From Epiperipatus broadwayi (Eukaryota > Onychophora > Udeonychophora > Euonychophora > Peripatidae), in contig JAQFVV010012510.1 of NCBI GenBank assembly GCA_028023455.1, forward strand, positions 2,029,420 through 2,093,419: a stretch of 64,000 nucleotides of DNA. Direction: 5' to 3'. The notes under the pieces are model-generated. The model ran no database searches. It was not told where the DNA came from and worked only from the letters and a program-made list of their open reading frames with translations. Positions within the stretch are counted from its first letter, which is position 1. Every line of letters starts with the position of its first letter. Both the position numbers and the translations under genes were made by a program. Positions 38,270 to 50,958 of this stretch are shown here, piece after piece.

Positions 38270-39400
38270 TCTTCTCTTTTTAAAAATAGTATCATCTTTT
38301 CTTATTATCACCGAAATGACTTTCCTCTCAATATCAAAATGTTTGTTATACTTTTGAGATTTTTTATTTTCTTTCATAGCATTTCTTGTGAATTTAATTA
38401 TATTTTCTAAATCATGTTTAACCTTTGCTCTTATTATTTTTCAAAATTTCAGATATTCAATTCTTTTAAATGGTTTATTTAATTTGTTTTCCCATATTCT
38501 TTTTTCTTCTGTTGATACATCATTTTGTTTCAGTGGAAAATTTAATAGTGAATTAATGCTTTTTCATAGCAGCTATCTTTTGAACAAGTTATATGTGCAA
38601 TTTGACTTTAGTACAGTATCATATATCTTTTTATTGATCTCATTCAAGTATTAAGTGGCTTCTAAGCCTAAGCTTGCTAATATTTTGAAGCCTTTAGTTT
38701 AATTTTATTAGAATGATTCTGAAGATTAGAAATATCAAATGTTAATAATGTCTTCCTTAATTACATTTATTTCTCTAGCTTTGTACTAAGTTGATCTTAC
38801 ATCTATGATGAATCTAGTAAGTATATTATAGTGTTGAAATATATATCAGCATATTATCCAATTCTGTTTTATCTTATTTTGACTGTCTATGCACATTTCA
38901 GCATTGGATTTGTCTTTTTAAAAAAAAAGAATTCATAATAGACATCTCCCATCTCCCTCACAAAAATTTCATAAACTATTTTCTCTCTCATTTTCATTCC
39001 ATGTTCATATTTAGTTATAGTATTTTTATTTTTGTTTTATGATTCTAGCATTAAAATCTCTCATAGCAATTTTTAAATGTTCATTCTTTTTAATCAAATA
39101 CACTCTATGCATCTAAATAAAATCTGCTATTTCTTCATCAAAATTAGAACTTGCTGAAGCATAAACGTGTATTATGCATTTTGGTAACTTCTTTTAAATT
39201 TAATAATTGGTATTACTATTTTATCTGTCATTAAAATCCACAATGTTTGTTTATTTTTGATTTATAATAAATCCTCTACTTAAACTTCCAATATTTGTTA
39301 TTTTTTTGCTAGCTTCACAAAATCTAACAATATCCTATTAAATAATTCTTCCAATCTATATAACCTTTCTTTATTTAAAAGTAATCTGCAGTTGGAAAAA
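38270..39400 (-). pseudogene. Decayed LINE, apurinic endonuclease (APE-type) domain
   Basis: On the minus strand, in shifting frames, the order of motifs matches a LINE APE-type endonuclease. SRGFIINQK lies near 39280, IIHVYASASSNFDEEIADF near 39170-39120 (the usual IIQVYAPT... block), and KIAMRDFNARI near 39072-39041, corresponding to the conserved LxxGDFNA with the catalytic DFN kept and G replaced by R. Then come EHGMKMREKIVYEIF and a region with the spacing of the NSFF...W-T-W...IDYI block. Stops and frameshifts are numerous. The enzyme would nick target DNA for target-primed reverse transcription. It may belong to the same LINE family as 20640-22256, which lacks this domain, but no overlap allows a test. 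Confidence 0.7.
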
Positions 39401-39584
39401 AAACAATTTATCAAATGTCAATCCAGATTCACAATTACAGTATTCTTAGCATCCTTTGTATTGATCACCAACTGCTACCTTAACTGTTGACTTGACAGTT
39501 TTCTGGAATTGAAATGATGGAAAAGTGTTTTATATAAAAACATATTATAAAAGTTTTATAAATAAAATAGCATTTATTAAACCA

Positions 39585-39922
39585 CTAAACATCACATGAC
39601 CACCATTTTCTAGGCTTACCTAAGCTATTAAAATGGTAGCCAACTTTTCATCCAGTAGTGTCATCTGCTACAAGACATAGTAATCAATGGCTGCAGGAAC
39701 ATTAGTGTATAAATTCATTCATCCAATATCTCCAGACTAGTTTCTAGCTTGTGACTTTCACAGTATTTTGGGGATATTGGATGAGATAAGGATTTTATAC
39801 ATTAACCATTTTGCATCCATTGATTAATATGGCTTGCAGCAAGTGGCACTTATGTATGGAGAGTTTTCCACTGTTTTAACAGCTTGTGTAAACATAGAAA
39901 ATGGTGATCATGTGATGTTTAG
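39585..39922. repeat. Foldback repeat, family F1, copy 3 (both ends present)
   Basis: The ends CTAAACATCACATGACCACC (39585) and GGTGATCATGTGATGTTTAG (39922) are inverted repeats that continue with the ATTTTCT/AGAAAAT pair. The two arms of about 165 bp meet near 39762 around GATATTGG and its complement. This copy best shows the outer limits of the family (338 bp). The hammerhead-like core on the minus strand is degenerate (CTGTGAA for CTGATGA). No target duplication is evident. Confidence 0.78.
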
Positions 39923-40024
39923 CAGTTCCCATGGGATGATGGTTATTAAACAACCAAAGACTCAAAAATGTATAGAGCTTGTATTAAAACATTTTTGTAT
40001 TTTCATTTTGGATTCATAACTTTA

Positions 40025-40270
40025 AAGTTATCTAAAAAGTTAAAGATGGCTTCTGGAGGATTGCATTAGATCCTAAGATGTAGGTGTAGTGTTCTCAGAA
40101 CCAAAGCTTCTCACTGAGAAAAGCCACAAGCTAGAAATTAGTATGGCTATATTGGATAAATAGGCATTAACTAAAAAGAAATTTTATGCACTAACCAACT
40201 TGCATCCATTGAATATTATGCCTTGCAATAGGTGGCACTGCTACATGAAGAGTTTTCTACTGTTTTAAAA
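40025..40270 (+). repeat. Foldback repeat, family F1, copy 4 (single arm)
   Basis: Carries GGAGGATTGCATTAGATCCTAAGAT, the degenerate core CACTGAGAAAAGCCACAAGC and then CATCCATTGAATATTATGCC and GGTGGCACTGC. One arm only, directly downstream of copy 3. Confidence 0.7.
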
Positions 40271-40417
40271 ACATTTATTATTATAATGGGTAAATAAAAA
40301 TAGCATTACTTGAAAAGAATCATAATAAATGTAAAAAAATCATATTTAATAATTATACTTAAGTAAGAAGAATAAAAAAAAGTGTCATTGTAACGCTTCA
40401 TAGGTATGTTTATATAT

Positions 40418-40504
40418 ATATAGGTCAAAGCGTTGACCGGGAAGCGAACCCGGGCCAGCTGCTTGGAAGGCAGCTAGCTACCCGCTAGGCCACCAACGCT
40501 AGAC
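40418..40504 (-). mobile_element. tRNA-Gly(UCC)-like SINE or retroposed tRNA
   Basis: The minus strand reads GCGTTGGTGGCCTAGCGGGT, anticodon arm GCTGCCTTCCAAGCAGC with TCC in the loop, T-arm CCGGGTTCGCTTCCCGG, and CAACGC closing the acceptor stem. It folds as a near-complete tRNA-Gly(UCC). It is not a resident tRNA gene because a 12-bp duplication ATGTTTATATAT flanks it (40406-40417 and 40505-40516). A short non-tRNA tail TTTGACCTATA follows instead of CCA. It is the closest copy here to the presumed tRNA parent of the SINE family. Confidence 0.82.
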
Positions 40505-41548
40505 ATGTTTATATATTTAGTCACATTATTTCTGCGTTTTACAAATAAAATTTTCTAAATAATAGAAACATCAAATAATAATATGTTCAATCTCTCACCT
40601 TTTAGAATACAGTTTTTTAAACGTCTGTATTATATTTGTATAAAAACTTCTACATTTTGATATTATTTTTTACTTGTTTTTTTGATTGCCTTATTTTGTT
40701 TTTGCTCAGCATTTTATTCATTCTTTTAAAATCCTCAAAGTACTTGTTACACATAAAAAGCTTAATATTAAATATAATCTATAAGCATATATATATATAT
40801 ATCAATAAAAGTATAAATATAAACATCTTTCATATCTATATTTTCCAAATCTCTTCGTAACATACAAATATATAATTCAAAATGTTTATGCATTTAACTT
40901 ATAAGGATTTAATAAAAACAAGCTTTAAAAAAATAATTAAATATTATCTTTAATTAACAAAAAAAAAAAAAACTCAATTAAAATAAGAATAAAAAAATGC
41001 AAATATTTGTAAAAAAAAAAATTAATTAATTCTGCTGTCAATCAGAATTATTCTTTTTATTCTTTTTTTAAACTTCATCTATCTCTTTCTCTCTCTCTCT
41101 CTTTTTTTTGAGTTAATTTACTTTTTATAAAAGGATTTTTTTGGTAGCATTCTTTTCATCAGTGAATAATTATTATAATTTATATTTCATAGTACAGCAT
41201 TTTATAAAGAAGATTATTTAAACTCCAGGAAGAATATTAATCCTCCTTATATTGTCGCTAGCATTTGGCTTTTAAGGATTTTGCTTGTAATCTTATTGAA
41301 AACGTTACGATCGACTAAATCTAATTGCTGCATCTTCTATGAATAGTTTGTAAGCGGCTACTGACAGTTAGATTAAGAAGTTTAATTCATAATTACTTCA
41401 GTAACAATGTTAGTAAATGTTTAATTAAATAAAAAAATAATTAACAAATTATAAAGTTAAAAAATAAAATAGTTTGAATTTAAATTGTAAATATATACTT
41501 ACTAGTTTTAAAAAACTTCGTATTTTAATTTAATAAATCAAGCAGTAG

Positions 41549-41651
41549 ACAAGCGTTGGTGGTCGAGTGGACAGCACAGCTGCTTTACAAGCAATTGTCC
41601 CGGGTTAGCGGGTTCGCTTCCCAGCCGATGCTATGACACATAAAAAAAAAA
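41549..41651 (+). mobile_element. tRNA-derived SINE, copy 3
   Basis: Begins GCGTTGGTGGTCGAGTGGAC, has an anticodon-like arm GCTGCTTTACAAGC, a T-arm GCGGGTTCGCTTCCC, and ends CCGATGCTATGACACATAAAAAAAAAA. Acceptor-like ends GCGTTGG and CCGATGC pair. An imperfect duplication (ATCAAGCAGTA and ATCACGCAGTA) flanks it. Compared with copy 2 the anticodon position reads TAC rather than TCC. Confidence 0.85.
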
Positions 41652-41659
41652 TCACGCAG

Positions 41660-44600
41660 TAAATACATGCTTGTCTTTATTTTAAAGATGGCCTATTGAT
41701 TCCAGTATATATAATACTCTACATACTTTTTTTGTTTCAAAAAAAAAAAAAATTTAAAAAAAAATGTGGATGTGTAAAGACTGTTTATGTATTAGTATTT
41801 TAGGCTAAGGTAAAATAAAAATAAACATTGTTAGATTTTATAAGAAAACTTTCTTTGATATGTCATAAGTTATAATTAGTGTTTGAACTTATTAAAAGTA
41901 AATCTGTATAAAGGTTATTAGCTATCAGCATCAACTCAGATCTCAATTTATCATTAGTGTTAGATTATCTTAGCAAGCTATTTTTCGAGACATTTTTATT
42001 TACTATTGACTTTAGTTTTACTTGTGTCGTTTATATATGCTTATATTCCTAATTATGGAAGGTTTTACAATAATTTATGTCCATCTGCACTTTCTGATCT
42101 TATGATTTTTTTGACATACTCTAAAAAAAGTTGAAAAAAAAGTATAAAAAATCAAAGACGATATGGTGAAGCAACAGCAGCAAATATTTCCCAAATATCT
42201 AAACATGAGTTAAGGGGAGGAGGGACCTAACCACTACACAAAAACGTATAATTGTATTTATGTACTATAGTATGTTACCTGTTAAATTCAGTTCCATAAA
42301 ATTTGCGACTTCCGTAGTAATAACTTTATTATGCTTACTATCTCTTATGTTTAGAGTTTGAAATACTGAATCAGTTGTTTTAAGGAAATAGCAAGAAATG
42401 GAAAACTACCATTGGTAATGGCCACATAAGAGAGATGTTTTATTTTATTCAATTATATATATTTCATTGAAAATCATTGATAGAATACCCCAAAGAAAAT
42501 GAAATGTGGGTAAAATGCAAGGTTTCTGATCATTTTAGCTGGCAATTAGAAATCAACTTTTGGATATGTGTGTGGGCATATGTGCATGCATATATGGTCA
42601 GATAATCTTCATACAAGTCGAGAACATTAATTAGTATTTCATGTTTTAATTCTGTGTGACACAGTTTTTTTTATATATATTATTTCTATTTTATTATATG
42701 TTAATATTTTTAAAAAAAGAGAAAGAGAAAAAGAGGGAGAGAAAGAAAACTCATTATCAAGTGTGTAATATCAAAGAGACTGACAGTGATTGCTGTTTGA
42801 GCACCAAAATAGTTTTAAATTCAGCTGTCAATTAATCATAGGTCAGCAGTTCCAAGATAAAGACATTTCAAACTACCCAAATGGATAGTAGGTACTTCAA
42901 TTACATATTACCATCAGGAGGCTGATGTCAAAAAGGGATCAGTGATGTCAATAATACCAAATGAATAAATACTGAAAGATAAGCTGAGACATTATTATTT
43001 TGTGGACTAATGTTCACGTGGGAATTAGTAATTTAAAAAGAAATGCCTTGCTGAGACTTTGGATTACTTTGTTTGGAAAACTGGAAGACAACAGGAGTTT
43101 TGGTGAATCTGAATGGAAGAGAGACTAGAGAAGCACATCCAAGCCTGTCTACATAAAAAATAATGACATCAGTTTCTGCAATGCCTCAATCCACTGTGGG
43201 GAAGTAAACATTAGAGAAGTAGCAAAAGCAGGAAGAAAGCCTACTTTGATTCAAATTCATGATTGCCTATGAATAAGTCCAGGCAGTGACCAGTCTGTGT
43301 CTATATCATAAATATGCGAACACCTTAATAATGATTTTGGAAATAGTAACTGATATAACTGTCAATGAAATTTGCATACCATTATTTATTTTTTTGTATT
43401 TATTGTCAAGGAAATTCACGATAAGTCAAATATATATATACTCAACCAAAGTGCGTGCTTAAAAGCTAACCAACAGTACTTCCAAATGCAGGAGCCTAAG
43501 CAATCAGTAATATGAAACCAAAATTTTATTAACAACTATTGACATTTCATTTTAACTTCTCTCTTCTCAAATATCAAACACGGTGTTAATGATTAAGGGT
43601 TTTATTATTTGTTTTTATTGTTTTATCAATAATGTTATGCATTGATTTATACACATATATGTTGGTGAATCTTGATATAGTTCATTTTAAACTAGATGTT
43701 CATTTTTGATTGAAATATTTAAGTACACATTTTATGGTGGGGAAGGTTTAAATCCTAGATGATGTATTTGCGCATGGATTTATATCAGTGTTGGGCAAGC
43801 CTAAGGGGGAATAAATTGATAATAATAACCAGTGAGAGATTTTTTTTTTAGTATGAATTCAGTGAGTGCAGAAATTAGACAGAACTATGTGGATATAGAT
43901 TAATTCAAGTAAATTTAAATAGAATTAGCCATTTACGGGATGTGTATATTATGATAGTGAAAACAAGATGGGAGGGTGTATATGCATTTTTATTTTGTTT
44001 ATTAGTTATATGAATTCGAAAAAGGGATTGTTGTTAATTATTAAATGTTCATTAAATTCTATGAATAATTCTATCTATATTTTATGATGTAACTGTTATT
44101 TAATAACATTGGAATAAAACTGAATCAGATGTTGAAATAATTCACTTATATGTTTATTTATGAATCATAAGACTACTTTTGAATGTTTCTCATAAGTCAT
44201 CATCAAATAAAAATAAATTATGAACTCCAGTAAAAAGGTGAAAATGATAATTTTAGTAAGTTATGTTATGTAAAATATTGGTCTTATATATATATATTGG
44301 TATATACAACAATCCTAGTGGCTGAATATGTCTATGAAGGAGGATAAGAGTGATATTATCACCAGAAAATATATATCAGAGTAAATATGTCCAGAACAAT
44401 AGTGCAAATGATTTATTTTGTTTATCTCTGAGCTAGCTTAGTGGTTGACCTTCTATTTATGAGTAAAGTGACCTTTAAGACCCATAAGCTGGTCTTATAA
44501 AGGGGGAGGACCAGGTGATGTCCCAAAGAATGAAAATTAATCAACCTATCCTGAATAATAGGATACAAACAGTTAATTATAGCTACACAGTACTGGACCA

Positions 44601-44680
44601 GGGATTTGTGCATAGATGCTAAGGGCCTCTATATTCAAATAAATGAAACCTTGGTGTCTTCGAAACTGACCTTTAGAGAG
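41660..44680. other. Spacer without recognisable genes
   Basis: AT-rich. Includes a GA-rich patch at about 42715-42750 and a more balanced patch at about 42980-43310 without open frames. Confidence 0.5.
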
Positions 44681-44723
44681 TATTATAGATACTTACATAG
44701 TATGCCTGCCAGAAGCTTGACAT

Positions 44724-44776
44724 ATGTTTTTATTTTAAATAATCCATTCCATGTTTTTATTTTAAATAATCCATTT
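44724..44776 (+). repeat. 27-bp tandem duplication
   Basis: ATGTTTTTATTTTAAATAAT followed by CCATT occurs twice, at 44724 and 44751. The right arm of the large inverted repeat has only one copy, so the duplication arose after the arms separated. Confidence 0.85.
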
Positions 44777-45206
44777 TCAGGGCTTCCAAAACTTGATATA
44801 ATCAATAGGGTGGACTCTAAGTTATCATAGTCAATATTTATGGCTGACTGCAAGTTATCACAGTCAATATTTACTTATTTTTTTATTTATTAAAATGATA
44901 AAGACAAAAAATTCAAATGGCTGTAATTAACTTTTTTTAATGTAAATGCAATAAAGAAAATAAAACATGATTAAGCATAACAAATGTGGTTGTTCATATT
45001 AGCAGACATATATCACTTTTCAACCGAGCACTGTTCTGTAATTTTGAAAATATTCCACTGCATCTTGTTCTGTCAATGGAATATTCCCAATTTTAATCAT
45101 ACTTCCAAAAATGATAAAGCAAAAAAGGAATGTTAAGAAATAATGATAATTTCAGTTTACAAATATTTAAAAAATTATGATAATTTTAGCTATGTATTAA
45201 CTGATC

Positions 45207-45500
45207 ACCACATGTTAAGAGTTCACCAATATGCAAAACTCTCCATACAGTAGTGCCACTCTATGCCAACCAGAGTAATCAGTGGATGCCAGAAGGCCAC
45301 AAGCCATAAACTAGTCTGGGGATATTGGATGAGTAGACACTAGATGGGGATTTTATGCATAAGCCTTCTGGCATCCATTTATTTCTCTGGTTGGCACAGG
45401 GTGGCACTACTGTATGGAGAGTTTTGCCTGTTTAATAACAGTTATGTGTTAGCATAAGAGATAGTGATCATGTGATGTTCACCAATGTGTTAACATTTGA
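45207..45500. repeat. Foldback repeat, family F1, copy 5
   Basis: The arms at 45233-45297 and 45363-45427 pair (GCAAAACTCTCCATACAGTA and its complement, then GCCAGAAGGC with GCCTTCTGGC). The outer parts GATCACCACATG and GATCATGTGATGTTCACC are the family's ends. The hammerhead-like region is reduced to GGCCACAAGCCATAAACTAGTC. Nested in the spacer of the large inverted repeat. Confidence 0.8.
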
Positions 45501-45593
45501 ATGTTATGTTGTGAATGGAATTTATTAGAAAATATATTTAATTTTTTTAAAATTACCATTCAATTTAAAATAGATTTATTAATTTATATATAT

Positions 45594-45688
45594 ATTCACG
45601 TGTCAACGCATTGGCCAGGAAATGAACCCACTAACCTGGGACAACTGCTTGTAAGGCAGCTGTGTTGACCACTTACCAATGCTTCACT
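45594..45688 (-). mobile_element. tRNA-derived SINE, copy 4
   Basis: The minus strand reads AGCATTGGTAAGTGGTCAAC, GCTGCCTTACAAGCAG, GGGTTCATTTCCTGG and CCAATGCGTTGACACGTGAA. The anticodon-like stem and loop are intact. Possible short duplication TATTAAT on both sides. Diverged and without a clear poly(A) tail. Confidence 0.78.
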
Positions 45689-46328
45689 ATTAATATATTT
45701 TTAAAGATAGCAAATATGTTCAAGAAAATAATTTTGAGAAGAAAAATGTATTCAAATACTTTGATATTGAAAATGGATTATTTAAAATACAATGCTTATG
45801 TATTTTAAATTGAGTGTTAATTTTAAAAAATTTGAACACATTTTTTAATAAATTCTACTCACAACAGTACGTTCAAATGTTAACTTAACATTCGTTAACT
45901 AAAATTATTCTTTTTTTAACATTCCTTTTTTGTTTTATTATTTTTGGAAGTATGATTAAAATTTGGAATCTTCCATCAATAGAACAAGATGCCATGGAAT
46001 ATTTTCAAAATTACAGGATAGTGCCCACCCAAAAAATGATATCTGTCCACCAACATGAATAACCACATTTGTTATGGTTTGCTTAATCATGTTTTATCTT
46101 TATTTTCTTTGCTGCCTTTACATTAAAAAACCTTTTAATTACAACCCTTTGAACTTTTGGGTATCTTTATCATTTTAATAAATAAAACAAAAAGTAAATA
46201 TTAAATACAATAAGTCAAAATCAGCCATATTGTTTATGTCATGTTTGAAGTCCCTGAAAATGGATTATTTAAAATAAAAACAAGTGGCAACCTTCTGGAA
46301 GGCATACTATGTAAGTACCTTATCATAC

Positions 46329-46352
46329 AACAACAATAACAACAACAACAGC

Positions 46353-46411
<59 letters not shown>

Positions 46412-46415
46412 CAGC

Positions 46416-46465
<50 letters not shown>

Positions 46466-46482
46466 CGATGATGATGATGATA
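46329..46482. repeat. (AAT)n/(AAC)n/(ATG)n compound microsatellite
   Basis: A long AAT run with AAC and GCA interruptions, ending in a GATGAT run. Asn-rich and Leu-rich frames over it on the two strands are artefacts. Confidence 0.95.
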
Positions 46483-46929
46483 AATAAATGAAAGTGTTTT
46501 CTTTAACCCAAACCTTCAAGAATTTAAGAAATCAATAGCAGGGACAGGTTTAATAAACTGAAAGTTCTTAATTATGATTTTTTTTAAGGAATTACCATCA
46601 CTGATGAATCAAATTGGAATTTGGTTGGGTAAATTAGCTTGATAAATATTGTATGTTTAGACAACTCTATTTAGTAATCATTCCCCCTGGCTACTATAAA
46701 AGTGGAATGGATCTAAAAGACATAATCCAAATATGGCCAGGCTTACACAATCTGGTTAAGGTGGATTAATTATTAATAGAAGTAATCATATTTTTAGCAT
46801 TATTAATAAAACAGGCATCAGTAATATTATTAAAGATAAGTATTATAAATCTATTTCTTTCAAAAGAAGAATATATGAAATGAGTAAATTTTAATTGATG
46901 AAAACTATTCAAAACCTGAATAGAGAATA

Positions 46930-47225
46930 GCACTGGTAGTTAAAAAGCTGTCAAGATTTAAAATTAATATAGTTTCTATTAGTGAAATTCACTATACAGA
47001 GAACAAAAGTTTAATAAGAGTGGATACATGGTTTATTTAGAAGAAAAGATTAATCAATAAAAGATAACTCCACGATACTGGATTTGTTGTAAGGACTAAT
47101 TCAGTATCTTCAATTTTTGGATATCTTAAGTGTCTCAATAAAAAAATAATATTTAAACGTACTTTGCATAATTTTATTGTAGTATTTGTTCCAACTTCAA
47201 AGAATTTAGAGGTGGTTTTTATTCT
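46930..47225 (+). pseudogene. Decayed LINE, N-terminal part of an APE-type endonuclease
   Basis: In two successive frames the region reads LSRFKINIVSISEI (the conserved L-x-R/Y-x-I-D-I-A-x-L-S-E-T block containing the catalytic Glu), then a gap, then HDTGFVVRTN and FIVVFVPTS (the G-x-G/F-V-V and V-S-A/V-Y-A-P-T blocks). This order is that of the first half of a LINE endonuclease. The rest is missing or unrecognisable. Its strand and wording differ from the remnant at 38.3-39.4 kb, suggesting a separate insertion and probably a different clade. Confidence 0.7.
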
Positions 47226-47229
47226 TTGT

Positions 47230-48072
47230 TGATCATCATTATTAGGGTACACTTTGTTTAAAATTTTTGCTGTAAGCTCAAATCACCTGCAATTAATTGA
47301 ATTTTTACAAGACATATGGATTTTCTGTCTTTCATGCATTGTTAGCAGAAAATCGCTAGAGAAATGTGGATGTATCCACATTTAAAGCAATGACATCCAA
47401 TGAATCACACAATAGAAGATCATATTAAGTGAGCACTCATCTATCCAGATTGTTGGATACATTATTAGATTAACGTCACCAACTTTAATATATTTGTTTC
47501 AATCATATTTACACTGACACACAAACTTGCTGGTCATTTTCTATAAGTATTTATTCTTTGAGCTGCTTATCTGGAATTAATCTTACAATTAATGATTTGA
47601 TTAAAAGACATAGCATTTTTGGCTTAGCAAAAAAATAAATTGAATCTGAAGTTTCATAATTATTTATAAATAAATACTTAAATGCAGAAGTTTAATGATT
47701 AACATAAAGGTTTTAAAATGAACGATGCATTGAAATTATAAAGAAGATGTAGACATTTGCCGATTATTTATGTACTTTTTTGGTGTACTGAAACAACATA
47801 TGGACTTGAAAAATATAATCTTGTTAAATTCTTCAGAGGCACTTTTTTATTTGATGACAATGATATTTCAAATAGATAGAAGGAATAAATGATATAAGAA
47901 TTAAAGTGATAACTTTTAATGATGCATAAAATTTTTTCTATTAATTTATTTGGTTAAAACATCCAAATAAATCCGGCTTTAGTGAAGTTAAAAAAGCTTT
48001 TGATAATCTTCAAAATGGTAGGCTGCAAGTTTTGAAGAGATACATACAATTATTTTAATGCATGATAATAAT
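47230..48072. other. Spacer without recognisable genes
   Basis: AT-rich sequence up to the target site of the solo LTR. Nothing supported. Confidence 0.5.
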
Positions 48073-48076
48073 ATAT

Positions 48077-50818
48077 TGTAACGGTCAGATTCGTATGATT
48101 CGTTAACATAGTGCAGAATTCGACTACAACACAGAACTGCAGCACCATCTAGGTAGTGAAGCCACCTGTAGTACTGAGTTCAAACATAGTTTATCGGTTC
48201 CATAATACAATCTACGAAACAACGCATCTGATGCTACATTAGTAAATATTTCTTTAGGCATGGTGGTCATGGAGATGCAAGAGATTCAAGACTTTATTTT
48301 GAGTTTGCTAATAATAATATTAATATTAAACATTTATATTTTACAGAATCAAGAAAATATTATATTGAATGGGTATCGAATAAATAAAGATGTAACAGCA
48401 GATGTATAGTTTGAAATTATTTATTTATAATATTTTATACTAAATCATCTGATTAATAATATTTTGTTATATTTAAAATCTCAGTAGTGGGATTTCCGAT
48501 ACTGTTATATTTTACAAAGAGATACATTATTTATTTAAAATATTTTATACCAAATCATTTAACCAATGATATTTTGCTATATTTAAAATCTTAGTAGTGG
48601 TATCTCTGATACTGTTATATTTTACAAAAAGGTACATTATTTATTTAGCTGACATAATCCAGCTACCTAAATTCTCGAGCAAGTATTTCAAGAGCATGCC
48701 TTCAGAAGTTATATCTTTGCAATGCAAGAGTCTAAAGTAGGATTAATAATCATAGCAGCAGACATATATTTATTTAATTAAAGAAAATATTTATGAATTA
48801 CTATGGACAGACATTTATTTGAGAGTGAGTTATGTCATCAATGCAAAGACAGAGTTATATATTGAGTAATAAAGTTAATAATGAAAGACATGTGATACGT
48901 TTAGAAAGGCAATATGAGGGTGGCAGTATATTGAGACTGCAAAGCCGTGGATGAGTTTAGAACAATGGGCTGGCATTTGCCACAGGCCCAAAAGGTAAGG
49001 TACATAACCATAATCAGGGGCAAGTGGTTCATGCCATGATTACTTCCTGACTGCGTGACAGCATCAAGCCCTATGGAAACATTTATTTGTCCACTTGTGT
49101 AGGATGACTGGGATTAATTTAAATCCTATAGAATCCGGAATATCCAAGGCTTATAATAGGTCATCGCATCTCTAAAACGTAACACATGTATAATTTAAAG
49201 ACTATTCTATTAAGATTTAATATATTTTATAACTTGGCCCTACATCATCAACATTTAATAAAGAATGCTTTTGACTCTCAAAGAAATGTAATTTACGGAA
49301 TTATTACTTTTAATTTAATAAAATATAAAAACAATAAGTAAGCTGGGTGAGTATTAATAACTAATATGTCAGCCATTGGCTAACGAGTAGACCCCTGCAT
49401 TACATTAAATGAAGCACTGAATGCATGTCGAGTTATTTGAAAATATTAAGTAATTTATAGAAGTAAATATTAATGAGGATTTGCAGGACACGCATCCACT
49501 GTTTCAAGCAATCATGGATTTGCATTTAGAAAATTAGGAAGATTTCTGAGCTGACCAGCCAACAGAAGTATATAAAAGAAATATTATATTAATAGGTTGC
49601 TGGACAAGATGGCAACCATCTTGATTAAAATCTATATTTAAATTTGGCAAGGTCGGATCAAAAATCTTATGAGCATGCTATAATTAGATAATAAAATGTA
49701 AAATTTAGAAATACGTACCCAAGAAAAGATAGAATTAAGTAAGCTAGATTATTAAAGAAATTTATATAATAAATTAATCATTAAATTCATAGTTTTACAA
49801 TTTATAATTTTAAAAGTTATATAGAGAGTGAGCTATAGCGTGATTATTATTTAGAGTACTCTAGGTCTTGGGTACAGGTACCTGTTTATACCAAGTATTC
49901 AGATTCAGTAAAATTGTTCATGATTTCAGAAGTAGCAGTTCTTGCCAGCATTTACGTTATTCATTTATTTTAACAGCAGCAGCAGTTTTCTAATTGTTTG
50001 GGCAGCAGATCTTCCTGGTTGACTTTGTGGAGGACACATGTGGAGGTTCACAGCATACAATCGACTATCTCCGGGGGGAGAATAGTCCGGGTGCTTTCTA
50101 CTCGAACATACTGTGGTAGATAAATTAATTTAAGATTTTGGAGACTCAACTGATCGAGAGCACAGCTAAAATCTTATTAAAAGTTCTTAGAAAATTCAAA
50201 ATGTCCTCCTTTCTTTGATCTTATCTTTTCACTTTTGTTCTATTTTATTTTTGGATCCACTCATTTGCCCCAAGGAGAATCAATGCATTCTTGTAAGTTT
50301 AATTTATATAGAAAGCTGCATTTCTATTGTTCAAGTTTATTTTTACCTTTACATTTTGTAATTAAACATTTTAGGGAATTTTTCTTTTAATTAATCTATT
50401 ATCTTTCACCGACTGACCGTTACTTTTAAAATTTCAAATACAAAAGGGAATATACAATTATTTTTACTTTTACTTAAATTACAATCAATTTCTAAAATTA
50501 TTCTTAAATACAAAATTTAAACACAGCAATAAATAACAAACTTTACAAATTAAAACAAATGGTTAAAATTATATAATTTATTATATAACTAAAAGAGAAA
50601 TACAAACTATATCATTTATTTTTATTTATTGCTTTAAATTTTGTTATCGAAACGTGTGTGTGTTTACGGTAAATTTTACATACATTTGTACATTTTTAAT
50701 ATTGCTACACACGCAATTCGATACCAAAAAAGTTTAAATTTGGGTAGGATAGGTTGGTCAGTGAGAGACGATAGAAAAAGGTGAAACTTAAGATTCGAAT
50801 GCAAATCTTACTGTTTCA
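48077..50818 (-). mobile_element. Solo LTR, family L1 (old copy)
   Basis: Starts TGTAACGG and ends CTGTTTCA, aligning with the L1 LTRs over their length with many substitutions and insertions (2742 bp against 2483). ATAT lies directly before (48073-48076) and after (50819-50822). The terminal hairpin at 50782-50818 is kept with one mismatch in the inner stem. The minus-strand sense is by analogy with the complete element. Confidence 0.87.
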
Positions 50819-50958
50819 ATATTAGATTCAAAATTATTAATTTTTTTTTAGAAATGTGGAATTCATGAAAAAATAAACGGAATGGATTTGCAGTAGTTAT
50901 CATGAAATATCATTATAATCCACTACAGAAATGATATATTTACAAATTTTATTGAAAA

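Larger units (their letters stand above)
44688..46320. repeat. Large inverted repeat (arms about 420-450 bp)
   Basis: The left arm at about 44688-45140 and the right arm at about 45905-46320 are reverse complements with moderate divergence. Paired landmarks are ACTTACATAGTATGCC with GGCATACTATGTAAGT, TTTTTATTTTAAATAATCCA with its complement, ACATGATTAAGCA with TGCTTAATCATGT, and GGAATGTTAA with TTAACATTCC. The spacer holds an F1 foldback and a SINE. The arms may be two opposed copies of one repeat, or long terminal inverted repeats of a foldback transposon. The right end runs into an AAT microsatellite. Confidence 0.72.

Noticed and set aside
40418-40504. A resident tRNA-Gly(UCC) gene
   Set aside because: A 12-bp target duplication and a non-tRNA tail show that it was inserted as a retroposon.
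46284-46519. Poly-Asn and poly-Leu frames on opposite strands
   Set aside because: Both come from the AAT/AAC microsatellite.
46600-46630. CTGATGAATCAAATTGGAAT near 46603 as a hammerhead core
   Set aside because: Stem II does not form and the GAAA box is missing.
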